From a virus: DNA of 32,328 bases. The stretch is taken from positions 1 through 32,328 of the IMG/VR virus record IMGVR_UViG_3300025306_000007. The stretch is one strand, 5' to 3'. Positions 7,050-13,809 of this stretch are shown here, piece by piece (within the stretch, counting starts at the first letter, position 1; each line of letters opens with the position of its first letter). The position numbers and the translations under genes are program-made. A model generated the notes under the pieces. That model had not been told where the DNA came from and searched no databases. It saw nothing but the letters and a program-made list of their open reading frames with translations.

Positions 7050-8341
7050 TGGCAACAAGCGAACTGTCAATTTTGCTCAAATTACGCGACGAAGCCAGCG
7101 CCGAACTGGGGAAGGTTAAAGAGAATATAAGCGGGCTTGGGCCGGTTCTTAAAGGCGCGGGTATTGGTATTTTGGCTATAGGGGCCGCCGCCGTTGGCGC
7201 TGGCGTGGCTTCTGTCAAATCCTTTGCCGATACTGGCGATATGCTTCAAAAGATGGCAATTAAGACAGGCATTTCGACTGAGGCTTTATCCGGGTTGAAG
7301 TATGCCGCTGATTTATCCGGCACGTCTTTAGAAACCGTCGGTACAGCTATTAAAGGAACTGCTAATTTCCTACAGGCTCTCAGTCAAGATAGCGCAGCCA
7401 GCGCCGCCACCATGAAAACCCTCGGCCTCTCCGTTGAACAATTACAGGGTTTATCGCCGGAAGATACTTTTAATATTCTATCTGAAGCTATCGCTGATGT
7501 GGAAAACCCCCTAACAAGGGCGGCTGTTGCACAGGATGTTTTTGGGCGGTCTGGGCTTGAGTTACTTCCTATGCTGGCCTCTGGCAGGGAAGGGCTTCAA
7601 GCTATGAAAGATGAGGCCGCCGACCTGGGACTCATATTCTCGCAGGATGCTGCCAATTCAGCCGCTGCTTTTAATGATAACTTAACTAAACTACAGGGCG
7701 CTGTGCAGGGGTTGATGAATGAGGTTGCCGCCGCATTAATGCCTGCTTTAATGCCGCTCATTGACGCCTTCGTTTTACTAGTCAAAGCCCTCCCCATTAA
7801 AGAAATCGGAAAGCTGATAGCTGAATTATTGCCCCCCCTGGTGGATTTATTCCTGCAACTTTTGAAAGCTATTCCTTTCGATGTACTGTTGAAACTCGTC
7901 GTTACTGTACTCACACCGCTCTTAGGGATTATTAAAGCTCTATTACCGGCGTTAACACCGCTTATCGGGATATTTGCCGAGCTTATGAAACTACTCACGC
8001 CTGTTGTAGAGTTTATCGGCAAGATACTTGAAGGCGTGGCTAAGCTCGTGGGCGGCGTGTTGGGAACTCTCTTCAAGGGCGTGGGCGGTGTAGTGAGCGG
8101 GATAAGCAGCCTATTCGGCATACACGACGGCATCGTGCAGAATGGGCAAATAATCACTACCGACCCAGCGGATTATATCATCGCAACCAAGACGCCAGGG
8201 GCGCTTATGGGAGGCGGTGGCGGTTCACCTATCTACATCACCGTGCAGGGTTCGGTAGTCAGTGAAAACCAGCTTATTGATGTGGTAAGGCGCGGACTTT
8301 ATAGAGACCAGTCCCGTAATTACTCATTAGGATTGGCTTAA
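7046..8341 (+). CDS. Tape measure protein
   Basis: 431 residues, starting ATGATG with a 4-base overlap with the upstream T frame. The N-terminus (LSILLKLRDEASAELGKVKENI) and the hydrophobic Gly/Ala segment at ~30-60 are typical of tape measures, as is the motif region ISTEALSGLKYAADLSGTSL followed by DVFGRSGLELLPML. The second half (~225-340) is strongly hydrophobic and Leu/Pro-rich, compatible with membrane insertion during DNA entry. At roughly 0.15 nm per residue, 431 residues predict a short tail near 65 nm, small for a siphovirus. Neighbours (chaperone upstream, tail hub downstream) fit. Confidence 0.9.
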   Translation: MMATSELSILLKLRDEASAELGKVKENISGLGPVLKGAGIGILAIGAAAVGAGVASVKSFADTGDMLQKMAIKTGISTEALSGLKYAADLSGTSLETVGTAIKGTANFLQALSQDSAASAATMKTLGLSVEQLQGLSPEDTFNILSEAIADVENPLTRAAVAQDVFGRSGLELLPMLASGREGLQAMKDEAADLGLIFSQDAANSAAAFNDNLTKLQGAVQGLMNEVAAALMPALMPLIDAFVLLVKALPIKEIGKLIAELLPPLVDLFLQLLKAIPFDVLLKLVVTVLTPLLGIIKALLPALTPLIGIFAELMKLLTPVVEFIGKILEGVAKLVGGVLGTLFKGVGGVVSGISSLFGIHDGIVQNGQIITTDPADYIIATKTPGALMGGGGGSPIYITVQGSVVSENQLIDVVRRGLYRDQSRNYSLGLA

Positions 8342-9541
8342 ATGCCCGCACCAGTAATTACAGTCAGGATAGCCTTTGCATCTAACCCATTTGATTCTGC
8401 ACCTGTATGGGAGGATGTTTCTTCATACGCTATTTCTTATAATACCAAACGGGGCCGACGGCACGAACTCGACCGCATGGAATCTGGCACGGCAACTATT
8501 ACTTTACTCAATACATCGGATAATTTCTGGTCAAACAATACCGGCGGTGCTTACTCTCCGAATGTCCTACCAGGTAAAAGGATAAATATTCAGGCTACTT
8601 ATGGCGGGACTACTTACGACCGATTCACTGGATTTATTGAAAGCTGGGAACCTAGTTTCATTCTTGACCCTATGCTCGGCCCCGTTACGACCTTAACCTG
8701 TTCGGACTTGTTTGAGAATCTATCACATCTGGCGCTTAATAATGCTGGATACGCACAGGAATTGTCAGGGACTCGTTTCGGGAATGTATTAGATAGTTTG
8801 GCTTGGCCCGCCGGCTCAAGAACCTTAGATGCAGGTCAATCTCTTATGAAAGCCACCGGGGCGTTAGTCAATGAGAATGCTTTAGACCATCTGTTTAACG
8901 TTGCGACATCTGAGCGCGGGATATTCTTTACGGCGACAGACGGCAAGGTTGTTTTTCAGGACAGGCACGCCAGATTCAAATCACCCTATACGACTTCGCA
9001 GGCCATATTTGCCAATCCTCCTGGTGGTGGGGAATTCGGATATTCTAATATAGAATTAGCTTTTGATAAACAATACATCTATAACGATATTCGATTTACA
9101 CGTTCAGGGGGAGCAGAGCAAGTATCAACCGATAGCAGTAGTATAACAGCCAACGGTAAACGCAGCCTGATGAGGGGAAATTTATTAGTAACGACGGATG
9201 CGGAGGTATTATCCCAGACTCAATATCTCCTATCACAATATAAATCTCCTTCATTACGGGCTAAAAGTATCACGATTAAAAATGGAGACAATCCCTGCAG
9301 TCTTTATCCGATAACACTTGGCAAGGATTTATCATCCCGCATCACAATTAAGATGACACAGGCGTCGCTCAATAAGGATTATCATATCGAGGGAATAACC
9401 GAGGCGTGGAACACCAGCGACCCCGTTTTGAGATACATCGTTACACAATATCAGTTATCTAATGCCGACTCTGTGGTTTACTGGGCCTTAGGGGTCGCCG
9501 GTCTTTCTGAACTAGGCGAGACAACAATACTGAGTTATTAG
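8342..9541 (+). CDS. Tail hub/baseplate protein
   Basis: 399 residues; ATG follows the tape measure stop directly. The N-terminal part (ITVRIAFASNPFD, then EDVSSYAISYNTKRGRRHEL) and the phrase 'ESGTATITLLNTSDNFWSNN' are typical of tail-associated hub proteins in actinobacterial and Firmicute-like siphoviruses. They are followed by 'YDRFTGFIESWEP' and 'TLTCSDLFENL'. The rest contains beta-rich domains ending in 'KDYHIEGITEAWN'. Position right after the tape measure supports a distal tail/hub role, forming the ring that attaches the tip and perhaps the receptor-binding proteins. Confidence 0.75.
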   Translation: MPAPVITVRIAFASNPFDSAPVWEDVSSYAISYNTKRGRRHELDRMESGTATITLLNTSDNFWSNNTGGAYSPNVLPGKRINIQATYGGTTYDRFTGFIESWEPSFILDPMLGPVTTLTCSDLFENLSHLALNNAGYAQELSGTRFGNVLDSLAWPAGSRTLDAGQSLMKATGALVNENALDHLFNVATSERGIFFTATDGKVVFQDRHARFKSPYTTSQAIFANPPGGGEFGYSNIELAFDKQYIYNDIRFTRSGGAEQVSTDSSSITANGKRSLMRGNLLVTTDAEVLSQTQYLLSQYKSPSLRAKSITIKNGDNPCSLYPITLGKDLSSRITIKMTQASLNKDYHIEGITEAWNTSDPVLRYIVTQYQLSNADSVVYWALGVAGLSELGETTILSY

Positions 9542-9550
9542 GAGAAAATC

Positions 9551-9901
9551 ATGCCAACTTGGGCTACAGGCGAACTTGTTACAGCCGCTAAAATGAATGA
9601 GAACACGGGGCCGATTTATACCTGCACCGAAACGGATGTTACCGCCAGCCGTGCTGTAGACGGGACGGTCTACCAGAATACCAGTGGGAAATTGATGTTT
9701 GCCACTATAACCATACAATGCGGGGTAACCGGGGCGGCTAATATATACTGTTCGGCTAATGCATCACCCGCTCAAATTGCCCAGGTCGGTATTGCGCCAA
9801 ATGCTGTATCCTTTTTTATACCCCCAAATTATTATTACAAAGTCTCTCAAGCCGTAGCCACTATTTCTCTCCTATACTGGATAGAATGGACTTTATTCTA
9901 A
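9551..9901 (+). CDS. Small tail-tip protein
   Basis: 116 residues with AGGAGA 7 bases before ATG. The start MPTWATGELVTAAKMNENTG matches the short N-terminal motif 'W.tGE.VTAA.MN' seen at the beginning of many phage tail-tip or short fibre proteins. The rest is beta-rich (TVYQNTSGKLMFATITIQCG) and ends in an aromatic C-terminus, compatible with a small jelly-roll binding domain. It may be the receptor-binding tip. The family is recognised only by its N-terminal motif and position. Confidence 0.6.
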   Translation: MPTWATGELVTAAKMNENTGPIYTCTETDVTASRAVDGTVYQNTSGKLMFATITIQCGVTGAANIYCSANASPAQIAQVGIAPNAVSFFIPPNYYYKVSQAVATISLLYWIEWTLF

Positions 9902-9902
9902 A

Positions 9903-10118
9903 ATGAAACCCAATAAAGCCCTCATAGTCTCGGCTCTCGTTATCGGCCTCTTTTCTACCTTCTGGGCGGCTGTAACATGGCTTCCGCTCGCTCTCGGTTA
10001 TCAAGTCTGTGAATACTCCGAGTCGAATCAGTTTATTGCGGTTTTTGAGTTCTCATGTATCATTTTAGGATTTCTTTATTTGATTTTCGTTCTTATCCAT
10101 TCGATTAAAGCCCGCTAG
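9903..10118 (+). CDS. Small two-TM membrane protein
   Basis: 71 residues; ATG one base after the previous stop. Two hydrophobic segments are visible: ~8-30 (ALIVSALVIGLFSTFWAAV) and ~47-66 (FEFSCIILGFLYLIFVLI), separated by a short polar loop with one Cys. The C-terminus is basic (HSIKAR). It is the first of three consecutive membrane proteins between tail genes and the transglutaminase-like gene, which is the normal lysis-cassette position. A holin, pinholin or antiholin role is possible but not shown by motif. Confidence 0.55.
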   Translation: MKPNKALIVSALVIGLFSTFWAAVTWLPLALGYQVCEYSESNQFIAVFEFSCIILGFLYLIFVLIHSIKAR

Positions 10119-10149
10119 AGCCACTACGATTCGATTCTACGGAGGGACT

Positions 10150-10344
10150 ATGCCAAACACCTCGCTTATTATTATCGGTGTCGCTTCTTTGGCCTCGCTA
10201 TTCCTTATCATATTCGGGGCGGTAACTAACCAGGCGGGTGTCCTCTCTACCGGCACGGGGATACTCGGCGTTTTACTGGGTTACATAGGTGCAAAAAACC
10301 AGACGGAGATTACAAAAGTTCTCAAAAGGTTCGGGCATGAATAA
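10150..10344 (+). CDS. Holin-like small membrane protein
   Basis: 64 residues with GGAGGG ahead of the ATG. It has two hydrophobic helices, ~4-26 (SLIIIGVASLASLFLIIFGAV) and ~32-48 (GTGILGVLLGYIGAK), with a short turn and a charged tail (TEITKVLKRFGHE). Length and layout are those of class II holins. It overlaps the next gene by 8 bases. Its place next to a candidate cell-wall-active enzyme supports a lysis role. Not proven. Confidence 0.5.
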   Translation: MPNTSLIIIGVASLASLFLIIFGAVTNQAGVLSTGTGILGVLLGYIGAKNQTEITKVLKRFGHE

Positions 10345-10666
10345 GTTTTTAAACTGGATAGCACGGGTATATTTATGGTTTTATTCCTCTTTCCTTCAGC
10401 GCCCAAAAGAAGAACCCTTTACCAGACAATGTGACAGGTTTGAGCGACGCTGGCCCGCAATAGCCTGGGGAATTGCGCTTGTTGTCTTTTATGCAACAGC
10501 TCAATTCAGGGGATGGTGGGTAATTCCCACCATTGTTATCTATCTCTTTGCGTGGTATTTTTGTCCCCATATTACGGCATACCAGCGGGCACATCCTGAG
10601 AATTTGCCCTATAAAATCAGCAAAGTTTTAACCTGGGCTGTTAGACGACTAAAGAGGAGTAATTGA
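10337..10666 (+). CDS. Membrane protein of the lysis region
   Basis: 109 residues, starting at the ATG inside the end of the preceding gene (GGCATGAATAA) rather than at an earlier in-frame start, which would overlap too far. It has a basic, aromatic N-terminus (MNKFLNWIARVYLWFYSS), two hydrophobic segments at ~46-61 and ~65-78 (AIAWGIALVVFYA and WWVIPTIVIYLFAWYF), and a strongly basic C-terminus (AVRRLKRSN). Unrecognised family. The high Trp/Arg content and coupling to the holin-like gene suggest an accessory lysis or membrane protein. Confidence 0.55.
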   Translation: MNKFLNWIARVYLWFYSSFLQRPKEEPFTRQCDRFERRWPAIAWGIALVVFYATAQFRGWWVIPTIVIYLFAWYFCPHITAYQRAHPENLPYKISKVLTWAVRRLKRSN

Positions 10667-10667
10667 A

Positions 10668-11453
10668 ATGCTAATCCCAGAGTGCCCGTATCGCCCTACG
10701 AGACATTTTGTTACCGAGTTTGTTACCCCGAATAATGCTGCCATAAGAGAACAGGCGGCTGCTTTAAGGGGCTTGTCTTTAACGGATGATGACTTTATCA
10801 AACTCTGCGCCAACTATATCAGAGATGAATTTACCTATCCACTGGATAACAAGAAAGCACCGTCTGCGGGGCTTGTTTTCAAACGATACGATAAGGGTTG
10901 CTGCAAAGGATATTATTTTAATTACGCAGCAGACTACGCATGGGGCTTCCCGGCTGAGACTCAAAAGCTGACCCTGGGAATCTGTATTGACACCGCTCTT
11001 TTATATACCTCACTTTTAATTGCTGGTGGTATCTCTGCCAAGACCGCGCTGGGTGCGATTGTGTCGGCCAAGGATGGCTCAACTGTCGGGTATCATGCCT
11101 GGACTACCATGATGTATCAGGGGCAGAAATGTGTTAATGAAACCACTATCCACTTTGACACCGAGACCATAAACTGGGTATTCTCATTATACAACCAATC
11201 GAGTGGTTGGGTTAATTCCAATGGTATCTTCTACCGCCAGGAAGCTGAGTTTGATGACAAAGGTTACGAGTCAATGGGGTTACTGGGCGCAGAGATGGTT
11301 AGTTTAATGGGACTGCCGCCTCAAGCCATTGAATGTTACGGGCTGGAGCAAGCCCTTGATTTAATGGAAACCAAACACAAAAAGATGGAGAGGGAACGCC
11401 GCAAGATAGAGATGGCGAAGCATCATATTTTGGAACTGGCGTATGGGAGGTAG
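10668..11453 (+). CDS. Transglutaminase-like cysteine hydrolase, candidate lysis enzyme
   Basis: 261 residues with AGAGGAG upstream of the ATG. The core has the transglutaminase/papain-like layout: G104-I-C106-I-D followed by a hydrophobic helix and GGISAKTALGA, then H143 in GYHAWTTM, then an acidic residue in VNETT/IHFD (E158 or D164). Cys-His-Asp is the catalytic triad of this superfamily. The N-terminal ~60 residues (RHFVTEFVTPNN, then LCANYIRDEFTYP) are the usual helical lead-in. The C-terminal helix is highly charged. No signal peptide is seen. The gene follows three membrane proteins and ends the late operon, the position where an endolysin is expected. No lysozyme, amidase or CHAP gene was found elsewhere. 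Transglutaminase-like phage enzymes that cut cell-wall peptides are known (pseudomurein endoisopeptidases), but the substrate here is unknown. Confidence 0.65.
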   Translation: MLIPECPYRPTRHFVTEFVTPNNAAIREQAAALRGLSLTDDDFIKLCANYIRDEFTYPLDNKKAPSAGLVFKRYDKGCCKGYYFNYAADYAWGFPAETQKLTLGICIDTALLYTSLLIAGGISAKTALGAIVSAKDGSTVGYHAWTTMMYQGQKCVNETTIHFDTETINWVFSLYNQSSGWVNSNGIFYRQEAEFDDKGYESMGLLGAEMVSLMGLPPQAIECYGLEQALDLMETKHKKMERERRKIEMAKHHILELAYGR

Positions 11454-11457
11454 GGGG

Positions 11458-11580
11458 ATGTGTGAGCCAACTTCGACAGCCAAGACAAGTAAAATTATCC
11501 TCTTAATGAAGCCTGATAAGAAAAAGAAGCAGGCTAAGAAATTACTGCAAGCCTTACAACAGGCTTATGCTGCAAAATGA
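11458..11580 (+). CDS. Small Lys-rich protein
   Basis: 40 residues with GGAGG 7 bases ahead of ATG. It has a polar N-terminus (MCEPTSTAKTSK), one short hydrophobic stretch, then a Lys-rich helix (KPDKKKKQAKKLLQAL). It ends in ATGA, overlapping the next tiny gene. Good ribosome binding site and coupling support that it is real; function is unknown. Confidence 0.5.
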   Translation: MCEPTSTAKTSKIILLMKPDKKKKQAKKLLQALQQAYAAK

Positions 11581-11654
11581 GTAACACACCAAAACACAAG
11601 AAGCGCCGCATCCGGCGGAAGCTCTTGTTAAAGATACGGACTAAACCTACATAG
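11577..11654 (+). CDS. Tiny Arg/Lys-rich peptide
   Basis: 25 residues, starting in the ATGA overlap with the preceding gene. Very basic (KHKKRRIRRKLLLKIRTK). Coupled translation and the tight fit before the next AGGAGG argue for coding, but the length makes this uncertain. A nucleic-acid or membrane interaction is conceivable; nothing is recognised. Confidence 0.35.
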   Translation: MSNTPKHKKRRIRRKLLLKIRTKPT

Positions 11655-11662
11655 GAGGTAAA

Positions 11663-11818
11663 ATGAGTGTTACGGTTAAACGAGAACCCTGGCCTGACTG
11701 TCCAAACTGCGGCAGAAACTATGAGGGGATACGAGTCAATTTCAAGGGAGAGGCGCATTGTATGACGTGTGGCACCGACCTCACGAGTACGCATATAGAA
11801 CTACCAGAAGTGGCATAA
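11663..11818 (+). CDS. Zinc-ribbon microprotein
   Basis: 51 residues with AGGAGG 6 bases ahead of ATG. It has two CxxC knuckles (CPNCG at ~13-17 and CMTCG at ~33-37) around a short beta segment, the minimal zinc-ribbon layout. It is the last gene of the late transcription unit, 82 bases before the terminator. Function unknown; probably a nucleic-acid or protein-binding adaptor. Confidence 0.6.
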   Translation: MSVTVKREPWPDCPNCGRNYEGIRVNFKGEAHCMTCGTDLTSTHIELPEVA

Positions 11819-11900
11819 ACATACTCAAAACAGGCATAAGCGATTCAATCCCTTTGTCACGAATAATAGGTATAATTTGTGACATTGGTAGGTGCAAGGT

Positions 11901-11936
11901 GGCGGTTATCTCGCAAGAGGTAGCCGCCCTTTTTTT
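11901..11936 (+). terminator. Rho-independent terminator of the late operon
   Basis: GGCGGTTATCTC, loop GCAA (GNRA tetraloop), GAGGTAGCCGCC, then CTTTTTTT. This gives a 12-bp stem with two G-U wobbles followed by a U-run. It separates the rightward late genes from the early promoter about 50 bases downstream. Confidence 0.92.
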
Positions 11937-11987
11937 GTTGTCTAAAATAATTATTTTCATTATCGCCTCGCTAGGCGTGAAGGAGGC

Positions 11988-12016
11988 TTGACAAGCGGTT
12001 ATATAAGCCTTATCAT
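11988..12016 (+). promoter_or_regulatory. Early sigma70-type promoter
   Basis: TTGACA (11988-11993), 17-base spacer, TATCAT (12011-12016). The -35 is consensus, the -10 has one mismatch, and an AT-rich upstream tract lies at 11943-11962. The predicted transcription start (about 12022-12024) coincides with the ATG at 12024. It should drive the 12.0-20.9 kb gene block. Confidence 0.8.
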
Positions 12017-12023
12017 ACCTAGT

Positions 12024-12188
12024 ATGGAAATAAGTATGAAATGTCCGACTTGCCAGAGCGGTAAACTTGTAAAGGCTGGAATCCATTATCGTAAAAGCGA
12101 TACACTTCAGCGCTATCAATGCCGCAGATGCCGCAAAATAACCACAAAGCCCATACGAACTCTACCGCAGGTTGATAGAGAGGACTAA
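12024..12188 (+). CDS. Zinc-ribbon protein, transposase-N-terminus type
   Basis: 54 residues. C7-x2-C10 and C33-x2-C36 frame a basic stretch (MKCPTCQSGKLVKAGIHYRK, then QRYQCRRCRKITTK). This is the InsA/IS1-type zinc ribbon seen at the front of some transposases and in stand-alone phage DNA-binding proteins. ATG at 12024 lies 8 bases past the -10 box and there is no Shine-Dalgarno, suggesting a leaderless message; ATG at 12036 is an alternative start. As first gene of the early block it may be a regulator (inference). Confidence 0.6.
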   Translation: MEISMKCPTCQSGKLVKAGIHYRKSDTLQRYQCRRCRKITTKPIRTLPQVDRED

Positions 12189-12193
12189 CAAAG

Positions 12194-12307
12194 ATGAACG
12201 CTTTTTGCAATGACTTGGACGGCAAGGGAACGCAAGGAGGTGCGCAGCAAACAGGAACTAACTGCCAATCAAAAGTGAGACAAGCGCAAAAAGAAGGGGG
12301 CTGGTAG
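12194..12307 (+). CDS. Possible small protein (uncertain)
   Basis: 37 residues (MNAFCNDLDGKGTQGG start), 5 bases after the previous stop, with GAGGA about 10 bases upstream. Composition is polar with two Cys. The 3' end overlaps the left arm of a strong hairpin. No family recognised, and it may not be translated. Confidence 0.3.
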   Translation: MNAFCNDLDGKGTQGGAQQTGTNCQSKVRQAQKEGGW

Positions 12308-12321
12308 TGAGCCAGCCCCCT
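12295..12321 (+). other. Intergenic 10-bp hairpin without U-run
   Basis: A followed by GGGGGCTGG (12296-12304), loop TAGTGAG, then CCAGCCCCC (12312-12320) and T: a perfect 10-bp GC-rich stem. No U-tract follows. The ribosome binding site of the next gene (AAGGAG) begins two bases later, so it may be an RNA processing, pausing or stability element. Confidence 0.7.
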
Positions 12322-12337
12322 GAAGGAGTGGAAACAA

Positions 12338-12514
12338 GTGAACCCTAATACCAATATACAGGAAAACCTAGTAAAAAAGCAAGGCATCTGTCCCATCTGC
12401 GGGTTAGACCAGCAAGAATTCCGCAAGATGTTCGGGCTGGAACCCGACGAATCTACGGGCTGCGAGATGCATGAACCAATTGAGTGTCCGGTCTGTGCGA
12501 AGGAACTGAGATGA
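12338..12514 (+). CDS. Small double-CxxC protein
   Basis: 58 residues from GTG, with AAGGAG about 8 bases upstream just behind the hairpin. It contains CPICG (~18-22) and CPVCAK (~51-56) with an acidic linker between them (FGLEPDESTGCEMHEPIE), compatible with one zinc site. The stop overlaps the next ATG (ATGA). No family recognised. Confidence 0.55.
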   Translation: MNPNTNIQENLVKKQGICPICGLDQQEFRKMFGLEPDESTGCEMHEPIECPVCAKELR

Positions 12515-12666
12515 CCCGCCGCTATGTCCTCATACTGCGCGGCACCATGCGCCAGGTAGCGGCACAGTTGAAACTTGCCGCCGATAAAGCGCCAGACATG
12601 ACCATCGGGGAATTATTGAAACTACAGGAGGCACAAATAAGGGAGCTAATATGTGCGAATTCGTAA
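12511..12666 (+). CDS. Small hypothetical protein
   Basis: 51 residues, starting at the ATGA overlap. An upstream in-frame start at 12484 would overlap the preceding gene more. MTRRYVLILRGTMRQVAAQL suggests a short beta strand then helices (MTIGELLKLQEAQIRELI). Unrecognised. The 3' end overlaps the next gene by 16 bases. Confidence 0.5.
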   Translation: MTRRYVLILRGTMRQVAAQLKLAADKAPDMTIGELLKLQEAQIRELICANS

Positions 12667-13331
12667 GTTGGATTGAAAAAGGCAAATCAATTCTATTCCT
12701 AACCGACGACCTTATCTTCAACACTGAAAAAGGCAAACTACTTCAAAAACAGGCCAACAGAGATGACTTGAAGGGACACGGAGCAATCCGCTTCTATTTC
12801 GGGGTGGAGAGCGGCGAGGGCGAAGATAAGGAATGTACTAATTTCTCGAACTCTGCCAATTTCCCTAATCCCATAATCAAGGCAATTAAAACCGGGCAGA
12901 TGTTTGGCATGGCCGGAGAGCCGCCGTTGGGTCTGCTAACCCCGGTAGCGCGTGCAGACTGCGCTGCCAAGCGTGCCCCCCTGGATGCAGACTACGAGGC
13001 CAGGCTTGCCCCCCTGGATGCAGACTACAAGGCCAAGCGTGCCCCCCTGGATGCAGACTACAAGGCCAAGCGTGCCGCCCTGGATGCAGACTACGAGGCC
13101 AGGCTTGCCCCCCTGGATGCAGACTACGAGGCCAGGCTTGCCCCCCTGGATGCAGACTACAAGGCCAAGCGTGCCCCCCTGGATGCAGACTACGAGGCCA
13201 GGCTTGCCCCCCTGGATGCAGACTACAAGGCCAAGCGTGCCCCCCTGGATGCAGACTACGAGGCCAAGCGTGATGCCCTTTTCTGGGATATTTTTCAGGA
13301 TGTGCGAAATCGCAGAGAGACATGGAGGTAG
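12651..13331 (+). CDS. 11-residue (hendecad) repeat protein
   Basis: 226 residues, ATG preceded by GGAG at good distance. The N-terminal ~105 residues are non-repetitive (WIEKGKSILFLTDDLIF, then GHGAIRFYFGVESGEG) and unrecognised. Residues ~109-207 are nine exact-length repeats of A[PA]LDADY[EK]A[KR][RL], alternating between EARL and KAKR versions. They are preceded by a decayed half unit (ADCAAKR) and followed by DALFWDIF. Eleven-residue periodicity with Ala, Leu and Ala at spaced positions is that of hendecad right-handed coiled coils, so a rod or oligomerisation stalk is likely. Function is unknown. At the DNA level the array is almost identical between units, so copy number is likely to vary. 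Confidence 0.7.
   Translation: MCEFVSWIEKGKSILFLTDDLIFNTEKGKLLQKQANRDDLKGHGAIRFYFGVESGEGEDKECTNFSNSANFPNPIIKAIKTGQMFGMAGEPPLGLLTPVARADCAAKRAPLDADYEARLAPLDADYKAKRAPLDADYKAKRAALDADYEARLAPLDADYEARLAPLDADYKAKRAPLDADYEARLAPLDADYKAKRAPLDADYEAKRDALFWDIFQDVRNRRETWR
12975..13271 (+). repeat. 33-bp minisatellite, nine tandem copies
   Basis: Nine contiguous 33-base units (GCCCCCCTGGATGCAGACTA followed by a variable AGGCCA part). Units differ mainly at GAG/AAG and AGGCTT/AAGCGT; unit 4 has GCC in place of CCC. Because 33 is divisible by 3 and units lack stops, other frames on both strands are also open here; these are shadows. No spacers, so not CRISPR. Confidence 0.97.
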
Positions 13332-13333
13332 GT

Positions 13334-13471
13334 ATGGAAAATGAAACAACTAACACCGCCATTATCCGTGTCAACCCCCTCATTGACGACATTGTAATCA
13401 GGCTGCACACCGAGGGCTTGAAGGCGCAGGAATACGCCGACTATATAAAAGCAATCCAGATGGAGGAGTGA
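13334..13471 (+). CDS. Small acidic hypothetical protein
   Basis: 45 residues (MENETTNTAIIRVNPLIDDI start), with GGAGGTAGGT just upstream and two bases separating it from the previous stop. Looks helical (IVIRLHTEGLKAQEYADYI). Unrecognised. GGAGG in its last codons serves the next gene. Confidence 0.55.
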   Translation: MENETTNTAIIRVNPLIDDIVIRLHTEGLKAQEYADYIKAIQMEE

Positions 13472-13473
13472 TA

Positions 13474-13581
13474 ATGCTGATACATGGCAAATATACACTG
13501 GCATACAAGCAATTTCTCAGGCTGGGACGGGCTGACCCCAAGATGACAGTGGTGGAGTTTGTAAGGAGGTGCGGACGATAA
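13474..13581 (+). CDS. Small basic hypothetical protein
   Basis: 35 residues (MLIHGKYTLAYKQFLRLGRA start), GGAGG 7 bases ahead of ATG. Ends VVEFVRRCGR. It fills the gap between two other small genes and overlaps the next start by one base (TAATG). No family recognised. Confidence 0.5.
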   Translation: MLIHGKYTLAYKQFLRLGRADPKMTVVEFVRRCGR

Positions 13582-13808
13582 TGGACGCTAACACTGAACC
13601 CGCTCTCACTCCTGAAATAACCGACATGGCCTCTTTTAAAAGCTGGCTGGAAAAGGAATACAAGGAACTTACCGACAGGGATAATAAACTTTTCAGGCAG
13701 AACAACCCGCAGATGCACAACATAAATCAAAGGCGGTTGGAACTTATTAAGGTAGGCAAGGCCGCAAGGATAGAGCTGGTAAATAAACCGAGTTTGGAGG
13801 AGGAATAA
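13581..13808 (+). CDS. Helical hypothetical protein
   Basis: 75 residues. ATG at 13581 is chosen because AAGGAGG at 13563-13569 leaves no room for the alternative GTG at 13569. The sequence is charged and helical (FKSWLEKEYKELTDRDNKLF, then NINQRRLELIKVGKAARIE), likely a short coiled coil. It sits directly before the recombination-type gene, one base away, so the two are probably co-translated. Function unknown. Confidence 0.55.
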   Translation: MDANTEPALTPEITDMASFKSWLEKEYKELTDRDNKLFRQNNPQMHNINQRRLELIKVGKAARIELVNKPSLEEE

Positions 13809-13809
13809 G

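Noticed and set aside
7597-8157. 186-codon minus-strand frame opposite the tape measure gene
   Set aside because: Antisense shadow of a strongly supported gene; Ser/Thr/Asn/Pro-rich composition is typical of such shadows.
11854-11876. TTGTCA with TATAAT as a promoter before the terminator
   Set aside because: The spacer is only 11 bases, and the transcript would run straight into the Rho-independent terminator.
12975-13271. CRISPR-like array
   Set aside because: Units are contiguous with no spacers and are in frame within a gene.
12952-13344. Long open frames on both strands over the 33-bp repeat (for example a Pro/Thr-rich plus-strand frame and Gly/Val-rich minus-strand frames)
   Set aside because: They arise because a 33-base unit without stops stays open in other frames; the 12651 frame has the ribosome binding site and non-repeat flanks.
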